Below are positions 25,774 through 35,168 of a stretch of DNA of 64,000 nucleotides, piece after piece (within the stretch, counting starts at the first letter, position 1; each line of letters begins with the position of its first letter). The stretch lies in NCBI RefSeq assembly GCF_000374305.1, contig NZ_KB894094.1, positions 541,077 through 605,076 on the forward strand, given 5' to 3'. The notes below the pieces were generated by a model that was not told the origin of the DNA, searched no databases, and was given only the letters and a program-made list of their open reading frames with translations. Made by a program: the position numbers and the translations under genes. Source of the DNA: Actinomadura flavalba DSM 45200 (lineage in GTDB: Bacteria; Actinomycetota; Actinomycetes; Streptosporangiales; Streptosporangiaceae).

Positions 25774-28737
25774 CTAACCGGCGGACAACGCCGAGTCGGG
25801 CTCGGTCAACCCGCCCTCACCCAGCGGGCCGCCCGCCCGCAGGTTCGAGCGCACCAGCGGCTCGACGCGGCCCGGGGTCATCGGCCGCGCCACCAGGAAG
25901 CCCTGGCCGCGCGGGCAGTCCATCGCGCGCAGCAGTTCGAGCTGCTCGGGCCGCTCGATGCCCTCGGCGACGACGGTCAGCCCGAGGTCGCGGCCGATGC
26001 GCACGATCGTGCGGGTGAGGAGCGTCAGCGTCTCGTCCTGGCCGAGGCCCGCCACGAACGACGGGTCGATCTTGATGATGTCGACGGGGAGCTGCCCGAG
26101 GTAGGCCAGCGAGGCGTATCCGGTGCCGAAGTCGTCGATGGCGAGCCGGACGCCGAGGTCGCGCAGGGCCGACAGCCGCCGCACGTTGGGGCCCGCGTCC
26201 TCGACCAGCACCTCCTCGCGCACCTCGACGGTCAGCGCGTGCGGGGGCAGGCCGGTCTGGTCGAGCGCCTCGGCGACCGACTCCACGAAGCGCGGCGCGG
26301 CGATCTGCCGGGCGGTGAAGTTCACCGACAGGCCGATGTCCCAGCCGTCGGCGCGCCACCGCGCCACCTCCGCGCAGGCGCGGCGCAGCACCCAGTCACC
26401 GAGCGGGATCATCAGCCCGGACTCCTCGGCGGGGGCGATGAACTCCTCCGGCGGCACCGACTCGCTCCCGCGCCACCAGCGCACCAGCGCCTCGACGCCC
26501 GTCACCCGGGAGGTGCCCAGCTCCACGACCGGCTGGAACTCGACGGCGAACTGCTCCTCGGCCAGCGCACGGCGCAGGTCGGTGCCGAGTTCGAGGCGGC
26601 GGACGACGTCGGCGTGCATGTGCGGCGCGAACACCTCGACGCGTCCGCCGCCGTCCTCCTTGGCCTTGGCCATCGCCAGGTCGCCGTTGCGGATCAGCTC
26701 GGCGCCGCGCCGCAGCCGCCGGGCGCCGTTGCCGGGCCGGTCCGGGCCGGTGTCGGCGGCGAACGCGATGCCGATGCTCGCCGACAGCGCGATGCCCTGC
26801 CCCGCGACGACGTAGGGGTCGGCCGACAGGACGCGCAGCAGCCGCTCCGCCAGCTCCACCGCCGGGGCCGAGTCGCCCGCGTTGTCGGCGGTGAACTGGA
26901 TGAGGACGGCGAACTCGTCCCCGCCCCAGCGCGCCACCGTGTCGTCGGCGGGGACGGCGCCGCGCAGCCGCCGCGCGGCCTGCGCGAGGACCTGGTCGCC
27001 CGCGGCGTGCCCGGACGAGTCGTTCACCGCCGTGAACCCGTCGATGTCGACGAACAGCACCGCGACCTGGCCCTCGTCGGCGCGGCGCGACAGCACCTCG
27101 CGGGTGCGCTCCTCGAAGTAGGCGCGGTTCGGCAGGCCGGTGAGGCCGTCGTGGAAGGTCAGGTGCGCGACCTGGCGTTGCAGCGCGGCCTGCTCGCTGA
27201 GGTCGCGGGTGGTGATGAGCAGCCGGGTGTCGGACGAGCCGGGGTAGCGCGACACCGTCGACTCGGTCGGCAGCCAGGTGCCGTCGGACGCGCGGACGCG
27301 GCACGCGATGCGCAGGCAGCCGGGCGGGGCGGGCGCCTCGGCGGCGTCGGGCGCGTCGCCCTCGGGGTCGTCCACGTCCTCCGCGACGAACCCGGTGAAC
27401 AGCGCGCGGACGCGCGGCAGGTCCTCGGGGTGGACGAACTCGTGCAGCGACCGGCCGACCAGCTCGTCCTCGCTGTAGCGGTAGGAGCGCAGCGCGCCCG
27501 CGTTGGCGTAGCGGACGACCGCGTCGGCGTCGCACAGCAGCACCGCCTCCGCGACGCTCTCCGACAGCACGTGGAAGTGGTCCTCGCCGGTGTCGACCGA
27601 GCGGCGCAGCGTCTCGTTCTCGTGCAGCAGCGCGGCCAGCCGGCCGAGCAGCACCAGCGTGACCGTGCCCGCGACGATCGACACGACGGGCTGCGCGCCC
27701 TGCCCGCCGGTGAGCGAGGCGCCCGCGACGAACAGCGCCGCCGCCGCGGCGACCGCCGCCGGGGCGAGGCCGGGCCCGATCATGCGGCCGGGGCCGGTGT
27801 CGGGTTCGTCCTCGCCGGGACGGGCCGTGAACGGGACGGTGAGCAGCAGGAGCAGGCCGCCGATGCGGAGCAGGTCGGCGGGGTCGTCGGCGGGCAGGCC
27901 GCCGCTGAGCCGCACCACCGTCGTGACGATGTCGGCCACGGCGAACGCGGCCAGCGCGCCGAACCCCATCCACGCCGTGCGGCGGGCGCCGCGCGCCGCG
28001 CCGAGGACGAACGGCAGCGCGCCGAACACCAGGACGACGTCGATCAGCGGATACAGCAGTTCCAGCAGGAACGCCGTGGACGCCTCGCCGGACCGCTCGT
28101 GCAGGCGGCTGAACAGCACGACCCAGCCGAGGACGAACAGCGCGCCCGCGCACACGTAGGTGTCGGCGACGTAGCGAATCCAGAGCGCGGCGCTGCGCGG
28201 CAGCCGGATGGGGACGACGAGTCCGGCGACCAGCGCGATCACCGCGAACAGGTAGAACAGGTCGGACATGGACAGCGACAGCGCGCTGCGGGACTGGACC
28301 GTCACCGACAGGGCCGAGCCCGCCGCGCCGAGCGCCCAGCAGGCGGCGCCGACGCCGAACCAGCGCCAGGACGCGCACCACGCGGGGGTGATCCGGGGCG
28401 GCGGGCCCGCGTCGTCGTCGTGGATGGTCAGCCGGATGCCGGCGCGCAGGCCGCGCCGCAGACCGGGCGGGACGCGGTCCAGCAGGTCGCCGGACGGTTC
28501 GGGCGCGTCGTCGAGTTCGTCGCGGCCGGGCGGCGCGTCCGGCGGGGTGCGGCGCGCGGCCCACAGCAGCGACACCGCCGCGGCGCCCGCGGCGGCGGCC
28601 TCGGCCCACGCCAGGAACGCCGTGCCGCCCCAGCCGAGCGAGCGGCCGGTGACGTACAGGATTCCGGCGATCACCACCAGCGCGACGGACACCACGCCCC
28701 GCGGTGTCGTCGTCGTCCTGGCGTTGTCGCCGCTCAT
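25774..28737 (-). CDS. Membrane PAS-GGDEF-EAL protein, cyclic di-GMP metabolism
   Basis: A 987-residue protein. Residues ~1-370 contain about ten membrane helices; a PAS-like domain follows (~385-505), then GGDEF (~525-685, ARWGGDEFAVL intact) and EAL (~705-955). GGDEF makes cyclic di-GMP and EAL breaks it. The EAL site looks complete: EALVRW, NFTARQ, DDFGTGYASL, KIDPSFV, VVAEGIE, QGFLVARP. The inhibitory I-site (RxxD five residues before GGDEF) is missing its Arg (PADD). Net direction of activity cannot be read from sequence. AGAGGGA nine bases before ATG 28737. Stop codon lies 50 bp before the ilvB leader promoter. Confidence 0.9.
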   Translation of the reverse strand: MSGDNARTTTTPRGVVSVALVVIAGILYVTGRSLGWGGTAFLAWAEAAAAGAAAVSLLWAARRTPPDAPPGRDELDDAPEPSGDLLDRVPPGLRRGLRAGIRLTIHDDDAGPPPRITPAWCASWRWFGVGAACWALGAAGSALSVTVQSRSALSLSMSDLFYLFAVIALVAGLVVPIRLPRSAALWIRYVADTYVCAGALFVLGWVVLFSRLHERSGEASTAFLLELLYPLIDVVLVFGALPFVLGAARGARRTAWMGFGALAAFAVADIVTTVVRLSGGLPADDPADLLRIGGLLLLLTVPFTARPGEDEPDTGPGRMIGPGLAPAAVAAAAALFVAGASLTGGQGAQPVVSIVAGTVTLVLLGRLAALLHENETLRRSVDTGEDHFHVLSESVAEAVLLCDADAVVRYANAGALRSYRYSEDELVGRSLHEFVHPEDLPRVRALFTGFVAEDVDDPEGDAPDAAEAPAPPGCLRIACRVRASDGTWLPTESTVSRYPGSSDTRLLITTRDLSEQAALQRQVAHLTFHDGLTGLPNRAYFEERTREVLSRRADEGQVAVLFVDIDGFTAVNDSSGHAAGDQVLAQAARRLRGAVPADDTVARWGGDEFAVLIQFTADNAGDSAPAVELAERLLRVLSADPYVVAGQGIALSASIGIAFAADTGPDRPGNGARRLRRGAELIRNGDLAMAKAKEDGGGRVEVFAPHMHADVVRRLELGTDLRRALAEEQFAVEFQPVVELGTSRVTGVEALVRWWRGSESVPPEEFIAPAEESGLMIPLGDWVLRRACAEVARWRADGWDIGLSVNFTARQIAAPRFVESVAEALDQTGLPPHALTVEVREEVLVEDAGPNVRRLSALRDLGVRLAIDDFGTGYASLAYLGQLPVDIIKIDPSFVAGLGQDETLTLLTRTIVRIGRDLGLTVVAEGIERPEQLELLRAMDCPRGQGFLVARPMTPGRVEPLVRSNLRAGGPLGEGGLTEPDSALSAG

Positions 28738-29185
28738 CGCGCCGTGTCCCTCTCCGCCCCGGCGGGGCCGCCCGTGGGAGGCGCCACCGTGCGCCTGCCG
28801 TGCGTCCAGGTCGTGACCGGGGCCCGGCGTCCGGTTCAACGCGCGGGGCCCGCAGAATCGTGCCCCGCGCGGGAGTTTCGCGCCGGGCGTCCGGCGTGCG
28901 TGCAGCCGCCGGTGTTTCGGATCAGCGACATTGCTGTGAGTGCGGGATCACCGTGATCCTCAATGTACGTTCCGTAGGTCACGGACCGATTGAGGCGGGG
29001 CTTCTGCACGGCGACAAACATGGGCCACGGAACGGTTTTCCCGCCGTCGGGCGCGGCATATATGCCCTGTTGGAGGGCTTGTCATTGATCGAGGTCCGTG
29101 CCGGGACCGTTCCTCATCGTCCGGGCACGGGCGTCCTGTCCGGACCGCCGGGCGGCCCCGGCCGTCCGGACCCACGGAGGCCGAC
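28738..29185. other. 448-bp gap between the GGDEF-EAL and PQQ dehydrogenase genes
   Basis: Divergent promoter region. It contains a perfect palindrome at 28945-28959 and an AT-rich patch GGCATATATGCC near 29058, which could be a -10 region or a small dyad in its own right. No ORF has a ribosome site or conserved start. Confidence 0.55.
28945..28959. promoter_or_regulatory. Perfect 15-bp palindrome GGATCAC-C-GTGATCC
   Basis: A 7-1-7 inverted repeat in the divergent gap, about 210 bp before the GGDEF-EAL start and 227 bp before the PQQ dehydrogenase start. Likely a binding site for a dimeric regulator. Which gene it controls is unclear. Confidence 0.4.
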
Positions 29186-30292
29186 GTGCTGAGAATCCGC
29201 TGCCTGATCGTCCTGGTCGCGCTCGCGTTCACCGCCGCCTGCGGAGGCGGCGACGACCCCGGCGGCGCCCCGTCCGCATCCGGCTCCGCGTCCCCCACGG
29301 GGACGACGGGCACGGCGGCTCCGGGCGAGCCCGCGCAGGTGGCGCGGGGGCTGGAGGTGCCGTGGGGCCTCGCGTTCCTGCCCGGCGGGGACGCGCTCGT
29401 CACCGAACGCGACAGCGCGCGGCTGCTGCGCGTCGCGTCCGGCGGGAAGGTGACGGAGATCGCCCGGGTGCCGGGTGTGCGACCCGGCGGCGAGGGCGGG
29501 CTGCTCGGCGTCGCGGTGTCGCCGGACTACGCGCGGAACAAGCACGTCTACCTGTACTTCACGGCCGCCAACGACAACCGCGTCCTGCGGTTCGTGCAGG
29601 ACGACGACGGCCTGTCGTCGCCGGTGGAGATCGTGACCGGCATCCCGAAGGCGGGCAACCACAACGGCGGCGCGGTCGCGTTCGGCCCGGACGGCGACCT
29701 GTACGTGGCCACCGGCGACGCGGGCCGCCAGGACCTCGCACAGGACCGGAACTCGCTCGGCGGCAAGATCCTGCGGCTCACCCCGGACGGCGACGAGGCG
29801 GACGGCAACCCGTTCGGCAACGCGGTCTGGACGCTCGGGCACCGCAACGTCCAGGGCCTGGCCTGGGACGGGCGCAAGCAGATGTACGCCACCGAGTTCG
29901 GCCAGAACGAGACCGACGAGATCAACCGCATCGAACGCGGCAAGAACTACGGCTGGCCCGAGGTCGAGGGCGCCGGAGGGCCGGACCGGTTCACCGATCC
30001 GATCATCGAGTGGACGACGGCGGAGGCGTCCCCGTCCGGCCTGGCCTTCGCCGACGGCTCGCTGTGGGCGGCGGCGCTGCGCGGCGAGCGCCTCTGGCAG
30101 GTGCCGCTGAACGCCGACGGCGGGGCCGACAAGAGCGCGGCCAAGGGCCTCTTCCAGGGCGACTACGGCCGCCTGCGCGGCGTGGCCCGCGCGCCGGACG
30201 GCTCGGTATGGTTCACCACGAGCAACCGCGACGGCCGGGGCTCCCCCGACGGCGCCGACGACCGCGTGCTGCGCCTCACGTTCGGCGGCTGA
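29186..30292 (+). CDS. PQQ-dependent sugar dehydrogenase, lipoprotein
   Basis: A 368-residue member of the soluble aldose dehydrogenase (GSDH/YliI) six-bladed propeller family, which oxidises sugars with PQQ outside the membrane. The N terminus is a lipoprotein signal (hydrophobic core then FTAACGGG; the Cys would be lipidated), followed by a Ser/Gly/Thr linker. Family landmarks: LEVPWGLAFLPGGDALVTER, GGEGGLLGVAVSPDY, NHNGGAVAFGPDGDLYVATG (PQQ/Ca region), WTLGHRNVQGLAWD, EFGQNETDEINRI and YGWPEVEG. A perfect GGAGG precedes GTG 29186 by five bases. The convergent DUF4253 gene begins its stop codon 7 bp downstream. Confidence 0.9.
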   Translation: MLRIRCLIVLVALAFTAACGGGDDPGGAPSASGSASPTGTTGTAAPGEPAQVARGLEVPWGLAFLPGGDALVTERDSARLLRVASGGKVTEIARVPGVRPGGEGGLLGVAVSPDYARNKHVYLYFTAANDNRVLRFVQDDDGLSSPVEIVTGIPKAGNHNGGAVAFGPDGDLYVATGDAGRQDLAQDRNSLGGKILRLTPDGDEADGNPFGNAVWTLGHRNVQGLAWDGRKQMYATEFGQNETDEINRIERGKNYGWPEVEGAGGPDRFTDPIIEWTTAEASPSGLAFADGSLWAAALRGERLWQVPLNADGGADKSAAKGLFQGDYGRLRGVARAPDGSVWFTTSNRDGRGSPDGADDRVLRLTFGG

Positions 30293-30298
30293 CGCCGG

Positions 30299-31075
30299 TC
30301 AGTCCCACCAGAACGACCAGAAGGGACGCCCGACGAGGGACGCGACGTACGCGTCGGGCTCCATGCCCTGGTCGATGACGTCGGCGCAGAACGCGTAGTG
30401 CTCGACGGCGACGGCCCGCGCCCGCTCGGCGTCGGCGGGCGGCGCGGCCACCGACACGCCGAGCGTGTCGAACCCGACCGTGATCACGCGGGCGCCCAAG
30501 CGGTCCTCCCAGTCGCGGAGCACGGCGCAGAGCTCGGCGGTCTCGGTGTAGTTGACGGGGCCGGACCAGCCGCAGAGCGCGGGGGCGTCGGCGCCGCGCG
30601 CGGCGGGCACCAGGCCGAGCAGCCATTCCTGCGCGTCGCCGAGCAGCAACGCCGTCTCCGCGGCGACGGCGTCGGGGTCGTCCTGGATCTCGACGGCCTC
30701 GGCCGTGCCGGGCCACGGCCCGGTCCGCAGGTCGCCGTCCCCGTCGTCGGACAGGTTCGGCCACAGCCCGGCGAGCACCGCCCCGCCGTCGAGCGCGTCC
30801 ACCCGCTCCACCGGCACGAAGCCCAGCTCACCACTGCGCCACGGACGCTCCCCGTCCCCGCGCAACGTCTCCAGCAGCAACGGATACCACCCGCTCCGCC
30901 CCCGCTCCCGATACAACCGCTCCCACAGCCCACCGGCGTCCGCAACGACCCCGTCACTCACCCAGAGCACGCCCCGCCCGACCTCCGCCGCCTCAGCGAA
31001 CCCCTCCCCAGCGCAAACCACCCGCCCGGCAGGCAACCCGTCCGGCAGAGGCGGCAGCCCATCCTGATGTCCCAT
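30299..31075 (-). CDS. DUF4253 domain protein
   Basis: A 258-residue cytosolic protein of unknown function. The C-terminal ~100 residues fit DUF4253: ALCGWSGPVNYTETAELCAV, LRDWEDRLGARVITVGFDTL, VEHYAFCADVIDQG and the ending LVGRPFWSFWWD. The N-terminal part varies in the family. DUF4253 genes are widespread in actinobacteria and often sit among toxin-immunity or solitary genes, but no toxin is nearby here. Convergent with the PQQ dehydrogenase. Confidence 0.8.
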   Translation of the reverse strand: MGHQDGLPPLPDGLPAGRVVCAGEGFAEAAEVGRGVLWVSDGVVADAGGLWERLYRERGRSGWYPLLLETLRGDGERPWRSGELGFVPVERVDALDGGAVLAGLWPNLSDDGDGDLRTGPWPGTAEAVEIQDDPDAVAAETALLLGDAQEWLLGLVPAARGADAPALCGWSGPVNYTETAELCAVLRDWEDRLGARVITVGFDTLGVSVAAPPADAERARAVAVEHYAFCADVIDQGMEPDAYVASLVGRPFWSFWWD

Positions 31076-31216
31076 GACCCCGCAAGCTACCGCCCACGAC
31101 CGACAGAACGTCAGCTCCCCGGCAAATCACACCCGCCCCACGCGTCCCGGAGCCTGGACCGCCGTGTGGGCGTGGTGGGGAGTGCCCGGTCGGTCGCAAT
31201 CGCGGCGGCGGGTGGG

Positions 31217-31247
31217 CCGGGGCCCGCGGTGTGTGGGCGGGCCCCGG
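31217..31247 (-). terminator. Terminator of gatCAB
   Basis: An 11-bp perfect stem CCGGGGCCCGC/GCGGGCCCCGG with a 9-nt loop, 7 bp past the gatB stop. No T run. Confidence 0.65.
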
Positions 31248-31253
31248 GGTGGG

Positions 31254-32756
31254 TCAGGGGGTGGTGAGTTTTTGCAGGATGAGGTCGCGGGCGCGGCCTG
31301 CGTCGGCCTGGCCTCGGGTGGCCTTCATGACGGCGCCGACGAGGGCGCCCGCGGCGGCGGTCTTGCCCGCGCGGACCTTGTCGGCGACCGGAGCGTTGTC
31401 CGCGATGACCTGGTCGATGATGGCGGCGAGCGCGCCGTCGTCGCTGACGACCTTGAGGCCGCGCGCGGCGACGACGTCGTCGGGGCCGCCCTCGCCCGCG
31501 AGGACGCCCTCGAACACCTGCCGGGCCAGCTTGTCGTTCAGCTCACCGGCCACGACCATCGCCTGGACGCGGGCGACCTGCTCGGGCGTGATGGGCAGGT
31601 CCGCGAGTTCGACGCCCTGCTCGGTCGCCCGGCGCGACAGCTCGTTCAGCCACCACTTGCGGGCCGATCCGGCGTCCGCGCCGGCGGCGATCGTCGCCTC
31701 GATGCAGTCGAGCGCGCCCGCGTTGACGACGTCGCGCAGCTCGGCGTCGGTCAGGTCCCACTCGGCCTGGACGCGGCGGCGCCGCGCCGCCGGAAGCTCC
31801 GGCAGCGTCGCCCGCAGCTCCTCCACCCACTCCCGCGACGGCGCCATCGGCACCAGGTCGGGCTCGGGGAAGTAGCGGTAGTCCTGCGCCTCCTCCTTGG
31901 ACCGGCCCGACGTCGTCGTGCCGGTGTCCTCGTGGAAGTGCCGCGTCTCCTGCGTGATCGTGCCGCCGGCCGACAGCACGCCCGCCTGCCGCTCGATCTC
32001 CGACCGCACCGACCGCTCGACGGACCGCAGCGAGTTCACGTTCTTGGTCTCGGTGCGGGTGCCCCACGCGGCCGCGCCGCGCGGCATCAGCGACACGTTG
32101 ACGTCGCAGCGCATCGAGCCCTGCTCCATCCGCACGTCGGACACGCCGAGCGACCGCACCAGCTCGCGCAGCTCGGTGGCGTACGCCCGCGCGACGAGCG
32201 GCGCCTTCTCCCCCGTCGCGGTGATCGGCTTGGTGACGATCTCGACGAGCGGGATACCGGCGCGGTTGTAGTCGACCAGCGAGTGGACGGCCCCGTGGAT
32301 GCGCCCGGTGGCGCCGCCGACGTGCAGCGACTTGCCGGTGTCCTCCTCCATGTGGACGCGCTCGATCTCGACCCGGTACGTCTCGCCGTCGACCTCGACC
32401 TCCAGGAACCCGTCGACGCACAGCGGCTCGTCGTACTGCGAGATCTGGAAGTTCTTCGGCATGTCGGGATAGAAGTAGTTCTTCCGGGCGAACCGGCACC
32501 ACTCCACGATCCGGCAGTTCAACGCCAGCCCGATCTTGATGATCCCGTCGATCGCCGCGTGGTTCGTCACCGGCAGCGCCCCGGGCAGCCCGAGGCAGAC
32601 GGGGCACACCTGCGTGTTCGGCTCGGCGCCGAACCCGGTGGCGCAGCCGCAGAACATCTTCGACGCGGTGCCCAGCTCGATGTGCGTCTCGATCCCCAGC
32701 ACCGGCTCGTACTTCGCCAGCGCCTCGTCGTACTTCATCGGCGTCACGACGCTCAC
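31254..32756 (-). CDS. gatB: Asp-tRNA(Asn)/Glu-tRNA(Gln) amidotransferase subunit B
   Basis: Binds misacylated tRNA and activates the acyl group with ATP so that ammonia from GatA can make Gln-tRNA(Gln). The 500-residue protein has the cradle domain ([20 protein letters not shown]; zinc Cys in FCGCATGFG and [13 protein letters not shown]), [16 protein letters not shown], and the C-terminal helical and YqeY tail ([20 protein letters not shown]). GTG 32756 is chosen since GGGAGGGG ends four bases upstream and it overlaps the gatA stop (GTGA). Last gene of gatCAB; serves the tRNA-Gln at 4.4 kb. Confidence 0.95.
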   Translation of the reverse strand: MSVVTPMKYDEALAKYEPVLGIETHIELGTASKMFCGCATGFGAEPNTQVCPVCLGLPGALPVTNHAAIDGIIKIGLALNCRIVEWCRFARKNYFYPDMPKNFQISQYDEPLCVDGFLEVEVDGETYRVEIERVHMEEDTGKSLHVGGATGRIHGAVHSLVDYNRAGIPLVEIVTKPITATGEKAPLVARAYATELRELVRSLGVSDVRMEQGSMRCDVNVSLMPRGAAAWGTRTETKNVNSLRSVERSVRSEIERQAGVLSAGGTITQETRHFHEDTGTTTSGRSKEEAQDYRYFPEPDLVPMAPSREWVEELRATLPELPAARRRRVQAEWDLTDAELRDVVNAGALDCIEATIAAGADAGSARKWWLNELSRRATEQGVELADLPITPEQVARVQAMVVAGELNDKLARQVFEGVLAGEGGPDDVVAARGLKVVSDDGALAAIIDQVIADNAPVADKVRAGKTAAAGALVGAVMKATRGQADAGRARDLILQKLTTP

Positions 32757-34264
32757 TTGGCCCCTCCCGCGAGGTCCGGCGCCTGGGCGAGCAGCGGCCC
32801 GCCCCAGCGGTCTTCGAGGGCGCCCTCCACGGCGGCGGCGGCGCGGTAGACGCGGTCGTCGGCGAGGGCGGGCGCCATGATCTGGAGGCCGACGGGCAGG
32901 CCGTCGTCCGAGAGGCCGCAGGGCACCGAGATGGCGGCGTTGCCCGCGAGGTTGGACGGGATCGTGCACAGGTCTGCGAGGTACATGGCCATCGGGTCGT
33001 CGGCGCGCTCACCGATGGGGAAGGCCGTGGTCGGGGTGGTCGGGGAGATGAGGACGTCGACCTGCTCGAACGCCGCGTCGAAGTCGCGGGTGATCAGGGT
33101 GCGGACCTGCTGCGCCTTGCCGTAGTAGGCGTCGTAGTAGCCCGACGAGAGCGCGTACGTGCCGAGCATGATGCGGCGCTTGACCTCCGGGCCGAAGCCC
33201 TCGGCGCGGGTCAGGGCCATGACCTCCTCGGCGCTGCGGGCGCCGTCGTCACCGACGCGCAGGCCGAAGCGCATCGCGTCGAAGCGGGCCAGGTTGGACG
33301 AGCACTCCGAGGGGGCGATGAGGTAGTACGCGGGCAGCGCGTAGGTGAAGTTCGGGCAGGACACCTCGACCACCTTGGCGCCCAGCGACTCCAGCAGCGC
33401 GACGGTCTCGGCGAAGCGGGCCGCGACGCCCGGCTGGTAGCCGTCGCCGGAGAACTCCTTGACGACGCCGACGGTCATGCCCGCGACGTCGGCGCGGCGC
33501 GCGGCCTCGACGACGGCCGGGACGGGCTGGTCGACGGACGTGGAGTCCATCGGGTCGTGCCCGGAGAACGCCTCCTGGAGCAGCGCGGCGTCCAGGACGT
33601 TCCGGGCGAACGGCCCGGGGGTGTCCAGCGACGACGCGAACGCGATCAGCCCGTACCGGGACGAACCGCCGTAGGTCGGCTTCATCCCGACGATGCCGGT
33701 GACGGCGGCGGGCTGCCGGATCGAGCCGCCGGTGTCGGTGCCGGTGGCCAGCGGCGCCTCGAACGCCGCGACGGCCGCCGACGAACCGCCGGACGAGCCG
33801 CCCGGGATGCGCGACAGGTCCCACGGGTTGCGGGTCGTCCGGTAGGCGCTGTTCTCGGTGGACGACCCCATGGCGAACTCGTCCATGTTGGTCTTGCCGA
33901 GGATGACCAGGCCCGCCGCGCGCAGCCGCGCCGTGACGGTCGCGTCGTAGGGCGGGCGCCACCCCTCCAGGATCTTCGACCCGGCGGTGGTGGGCATGTC
34001 GGTGGTGGTGAACACGTCCTTGTGGGCGATGGGGACGCCGGCCAGCGGGCCCAGCTCCTCCCCCGCCGCGCGGCGCTCGTCGATCGCGCGCGCCTGCGCC
34101 AGGACGGTCTCGGGATCGACGTGCAGGAACGCGCCGACCTCGCCGTCCACGGCGGCGATGCGGTCGAGGTGGGCCTGCGCGACCTGCGCCGCCGACGCCT
34201 CGCCCGACGCCATCAGCGCCGCCAGCTCGCCCGCGCCCTTACCGGTCAGCTCGCTCACGCTCAC
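32753..34264 (-). CDS. gatA: Glu-tRNA(Gln) amidotransferase subunit A
   Basis: Amidase that releases ammonia from glutamine for GatB. The 503-residue protein shows the Ser-cisSer-Lys triad of the amidase-signature family: Lys in [11 protein letters not shown] (~80), cis-Ser in [12 protein letters not shown] and nucleophile Ser in the same block (~155-180), preceded by [19 protein letters not shown] start overlaps the gatC stop, and its stop overlaps gatB, so all three subunits are coupled and made in equal amounts. Confidence 0.97.
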   Translation of the reverse strand: MSVSELTGKGAGELAALMASGEASAAQVAQAHLDRIAAVDGEVGAFLHVDPETVLAQARAIDERRAAGEELGPLAGVPIAHKDVFTTTDMPTTAGSKILEGWRPPYDATVTARLRAAGLVILGKTNMDEFAMGSSTENSAYRTTRNPWDLSRIPGGSSGGSSAAVAAFEAPLATGTDTGGSIRQPAAVTGIVGMKPTYGGSSRYGLIAFASSLDTPGPFARNVLDAALLQEAFSGHDPMDSTSVDQPVPAVVEAARRADVAGMTVGVVKEFSGDGYQPGVAARFAETVALLESLGAKVVEVSCPNFTYALPAYYLIAPSECSSNLARFDAMRFGLRVGDDGARSAEEVMALTRAEGFGPEVKRRIMLGTYALSSGYYDAYYGKAQQVRTLITRDFDAAFEQVDVLISPTTPTTAFPIGERADDPMAMYLADLCTIPSNLAGNAAISVPCGLSDDGLPVGLQIMAPALADDRVYRAAAAVEGALEDRWGGPLLAQAPDLAGGAK

Positions 34265-34560
34265 GCCTCCTCGTCCAGGATGCGGGGCACGCGGAAGCGC
34301 TGCTCCTCCGCCGCCGGGGCGCCCGCCAGCGCCTGCTCCGGCGCGAGCGACGGCCGGACCTCGTCGGCCCGGTACACGTTGGTCAGCGGCAGGGCGTGCG
34401 AGGTGGGCGGGATGTCCTCCGCCGCGACCTCCTGGACCCGCGCGACCGCGGAGATGATCTGGTCGAGCTGGGCGGCGAGATGGTCCAGCTCATCGTCGCG
34501 CAGCGCCAGCCGGGACAGCCGGGCGAGGTGCGCGACCTCGGCTCGGGTGATCGCGGACAT
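34261..34560 (-). CDS. gatC: Glu-tRNA(Gln) amidotransferase subunit C
   Basis: A 99-residue subunit that wraps around and stabilises GatA-GatB. Family pattern: [39 protein letters not shown], then [20 protein letters not shown] and a flexible tail. ATG 34560 is preceded by AGGA about 12 nt upstream. It is first in the operon and overlaps gatA by GTGA. Divergent from the DUF6458 gene across 170 bp. Confidence 0.95.
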   Translation of the reverse strand: MSAITRAEVAHLARLSRLALRDDELDHLAAQLDQIISAVARVQEVAAEDIPPTSHALPLTNVYRADEVRPSLAPEQALAGAPAAEEQRFRVPRILDEEA

Positions 34561-34730
34561 GTGGGAACCGTTCCTGGAAGGGATGGAGTCGTCCCCCATC
34601 CTAGGCCCGCCCGCCCATCGGCCCGACGAGTTTTCCACAGGCAAGATCCGCAGGTCGGCCGGTACGCCTGTTTCAGCCCCGTCTGGGGGGAAGAGGTGCG
34701 GCGTACGCCCGTGAACGGAAGGAGATCGCC

Positions 34731-34982
34731 GTGACCATCGGTGGCGGCATCGCATTGATCATCATCGGTGCGATCCTGGCCTACGCGGTCGAGTACGAGT
34801 TCAGCGGCATCGACATCAGGGTCGTCGGCGTGATCCTGATGATCGGTGGGCTGGTCGGCCTCGCCTTCGGCCTCATCCGCATGCTCAGCGCACGCTCGTC
34901 GTCCCGCCGCGTCGTGGAACGCCCGGTGGACGTGCACGAGCGCCGCGTCTACGAGGAGCGCCGGGACGACCCCCGCATCTGA
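34731..34982 (+). CDS. DUF6458 small membrane protein
   Basis: An 83-residue protein with two membrane helices: [18 protein letters not shown] (~3-20) and [20 protein letters not shown] (~31-50), joined by EYEFSGIDI, then a basic cytosolic tail rich in Arg. This is the common actinobacterial DUF6458 pattern; function unknown. GGAG lies six bases before GTG 34731. Single-gene unit facing gatC. Confidence 0.85.
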   Translation: MTIGGGIALIIIGAILAYAVEYEFSGIDIRVVGVILMIGGLVGLAFGLIRMLSARSSSRRVVERPVDVHERRVYEERRDDPRI

Positions 34983-35168
34983 CCCGCGCCTCTCACCCGC
35001 CCGTCGCGCCTTCGGGGCGCCGGAGAAGGACCGGACCCGCCGCAGCGAACGTTCAGGGATCGCCGGAACCCCTCGCGCACCAGCGCTCCGGGATGGCCGG
35101 AACCCTCACGCAGCATCCGGCGGAGTCCGCTCGATCCGGCGTCACCGAAGGCGCGGTGGTCCGGCTTG

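Noticed and set aside
30993..31253. Possible small gene upstream of the DUF4253 gene
   Set aside because: No ribosome site or conserved start; the stretch holds only the gatB terminator and the DUF4253 upstream region.
35053..35110. Near-repeat GGGAT(C/G)GCCGGAACCC, two copies about 37 bp apart after the DUF6458 gene
   Set aside because: Real but short, G+C-rich and without flanking structure; insufficient to call an element.
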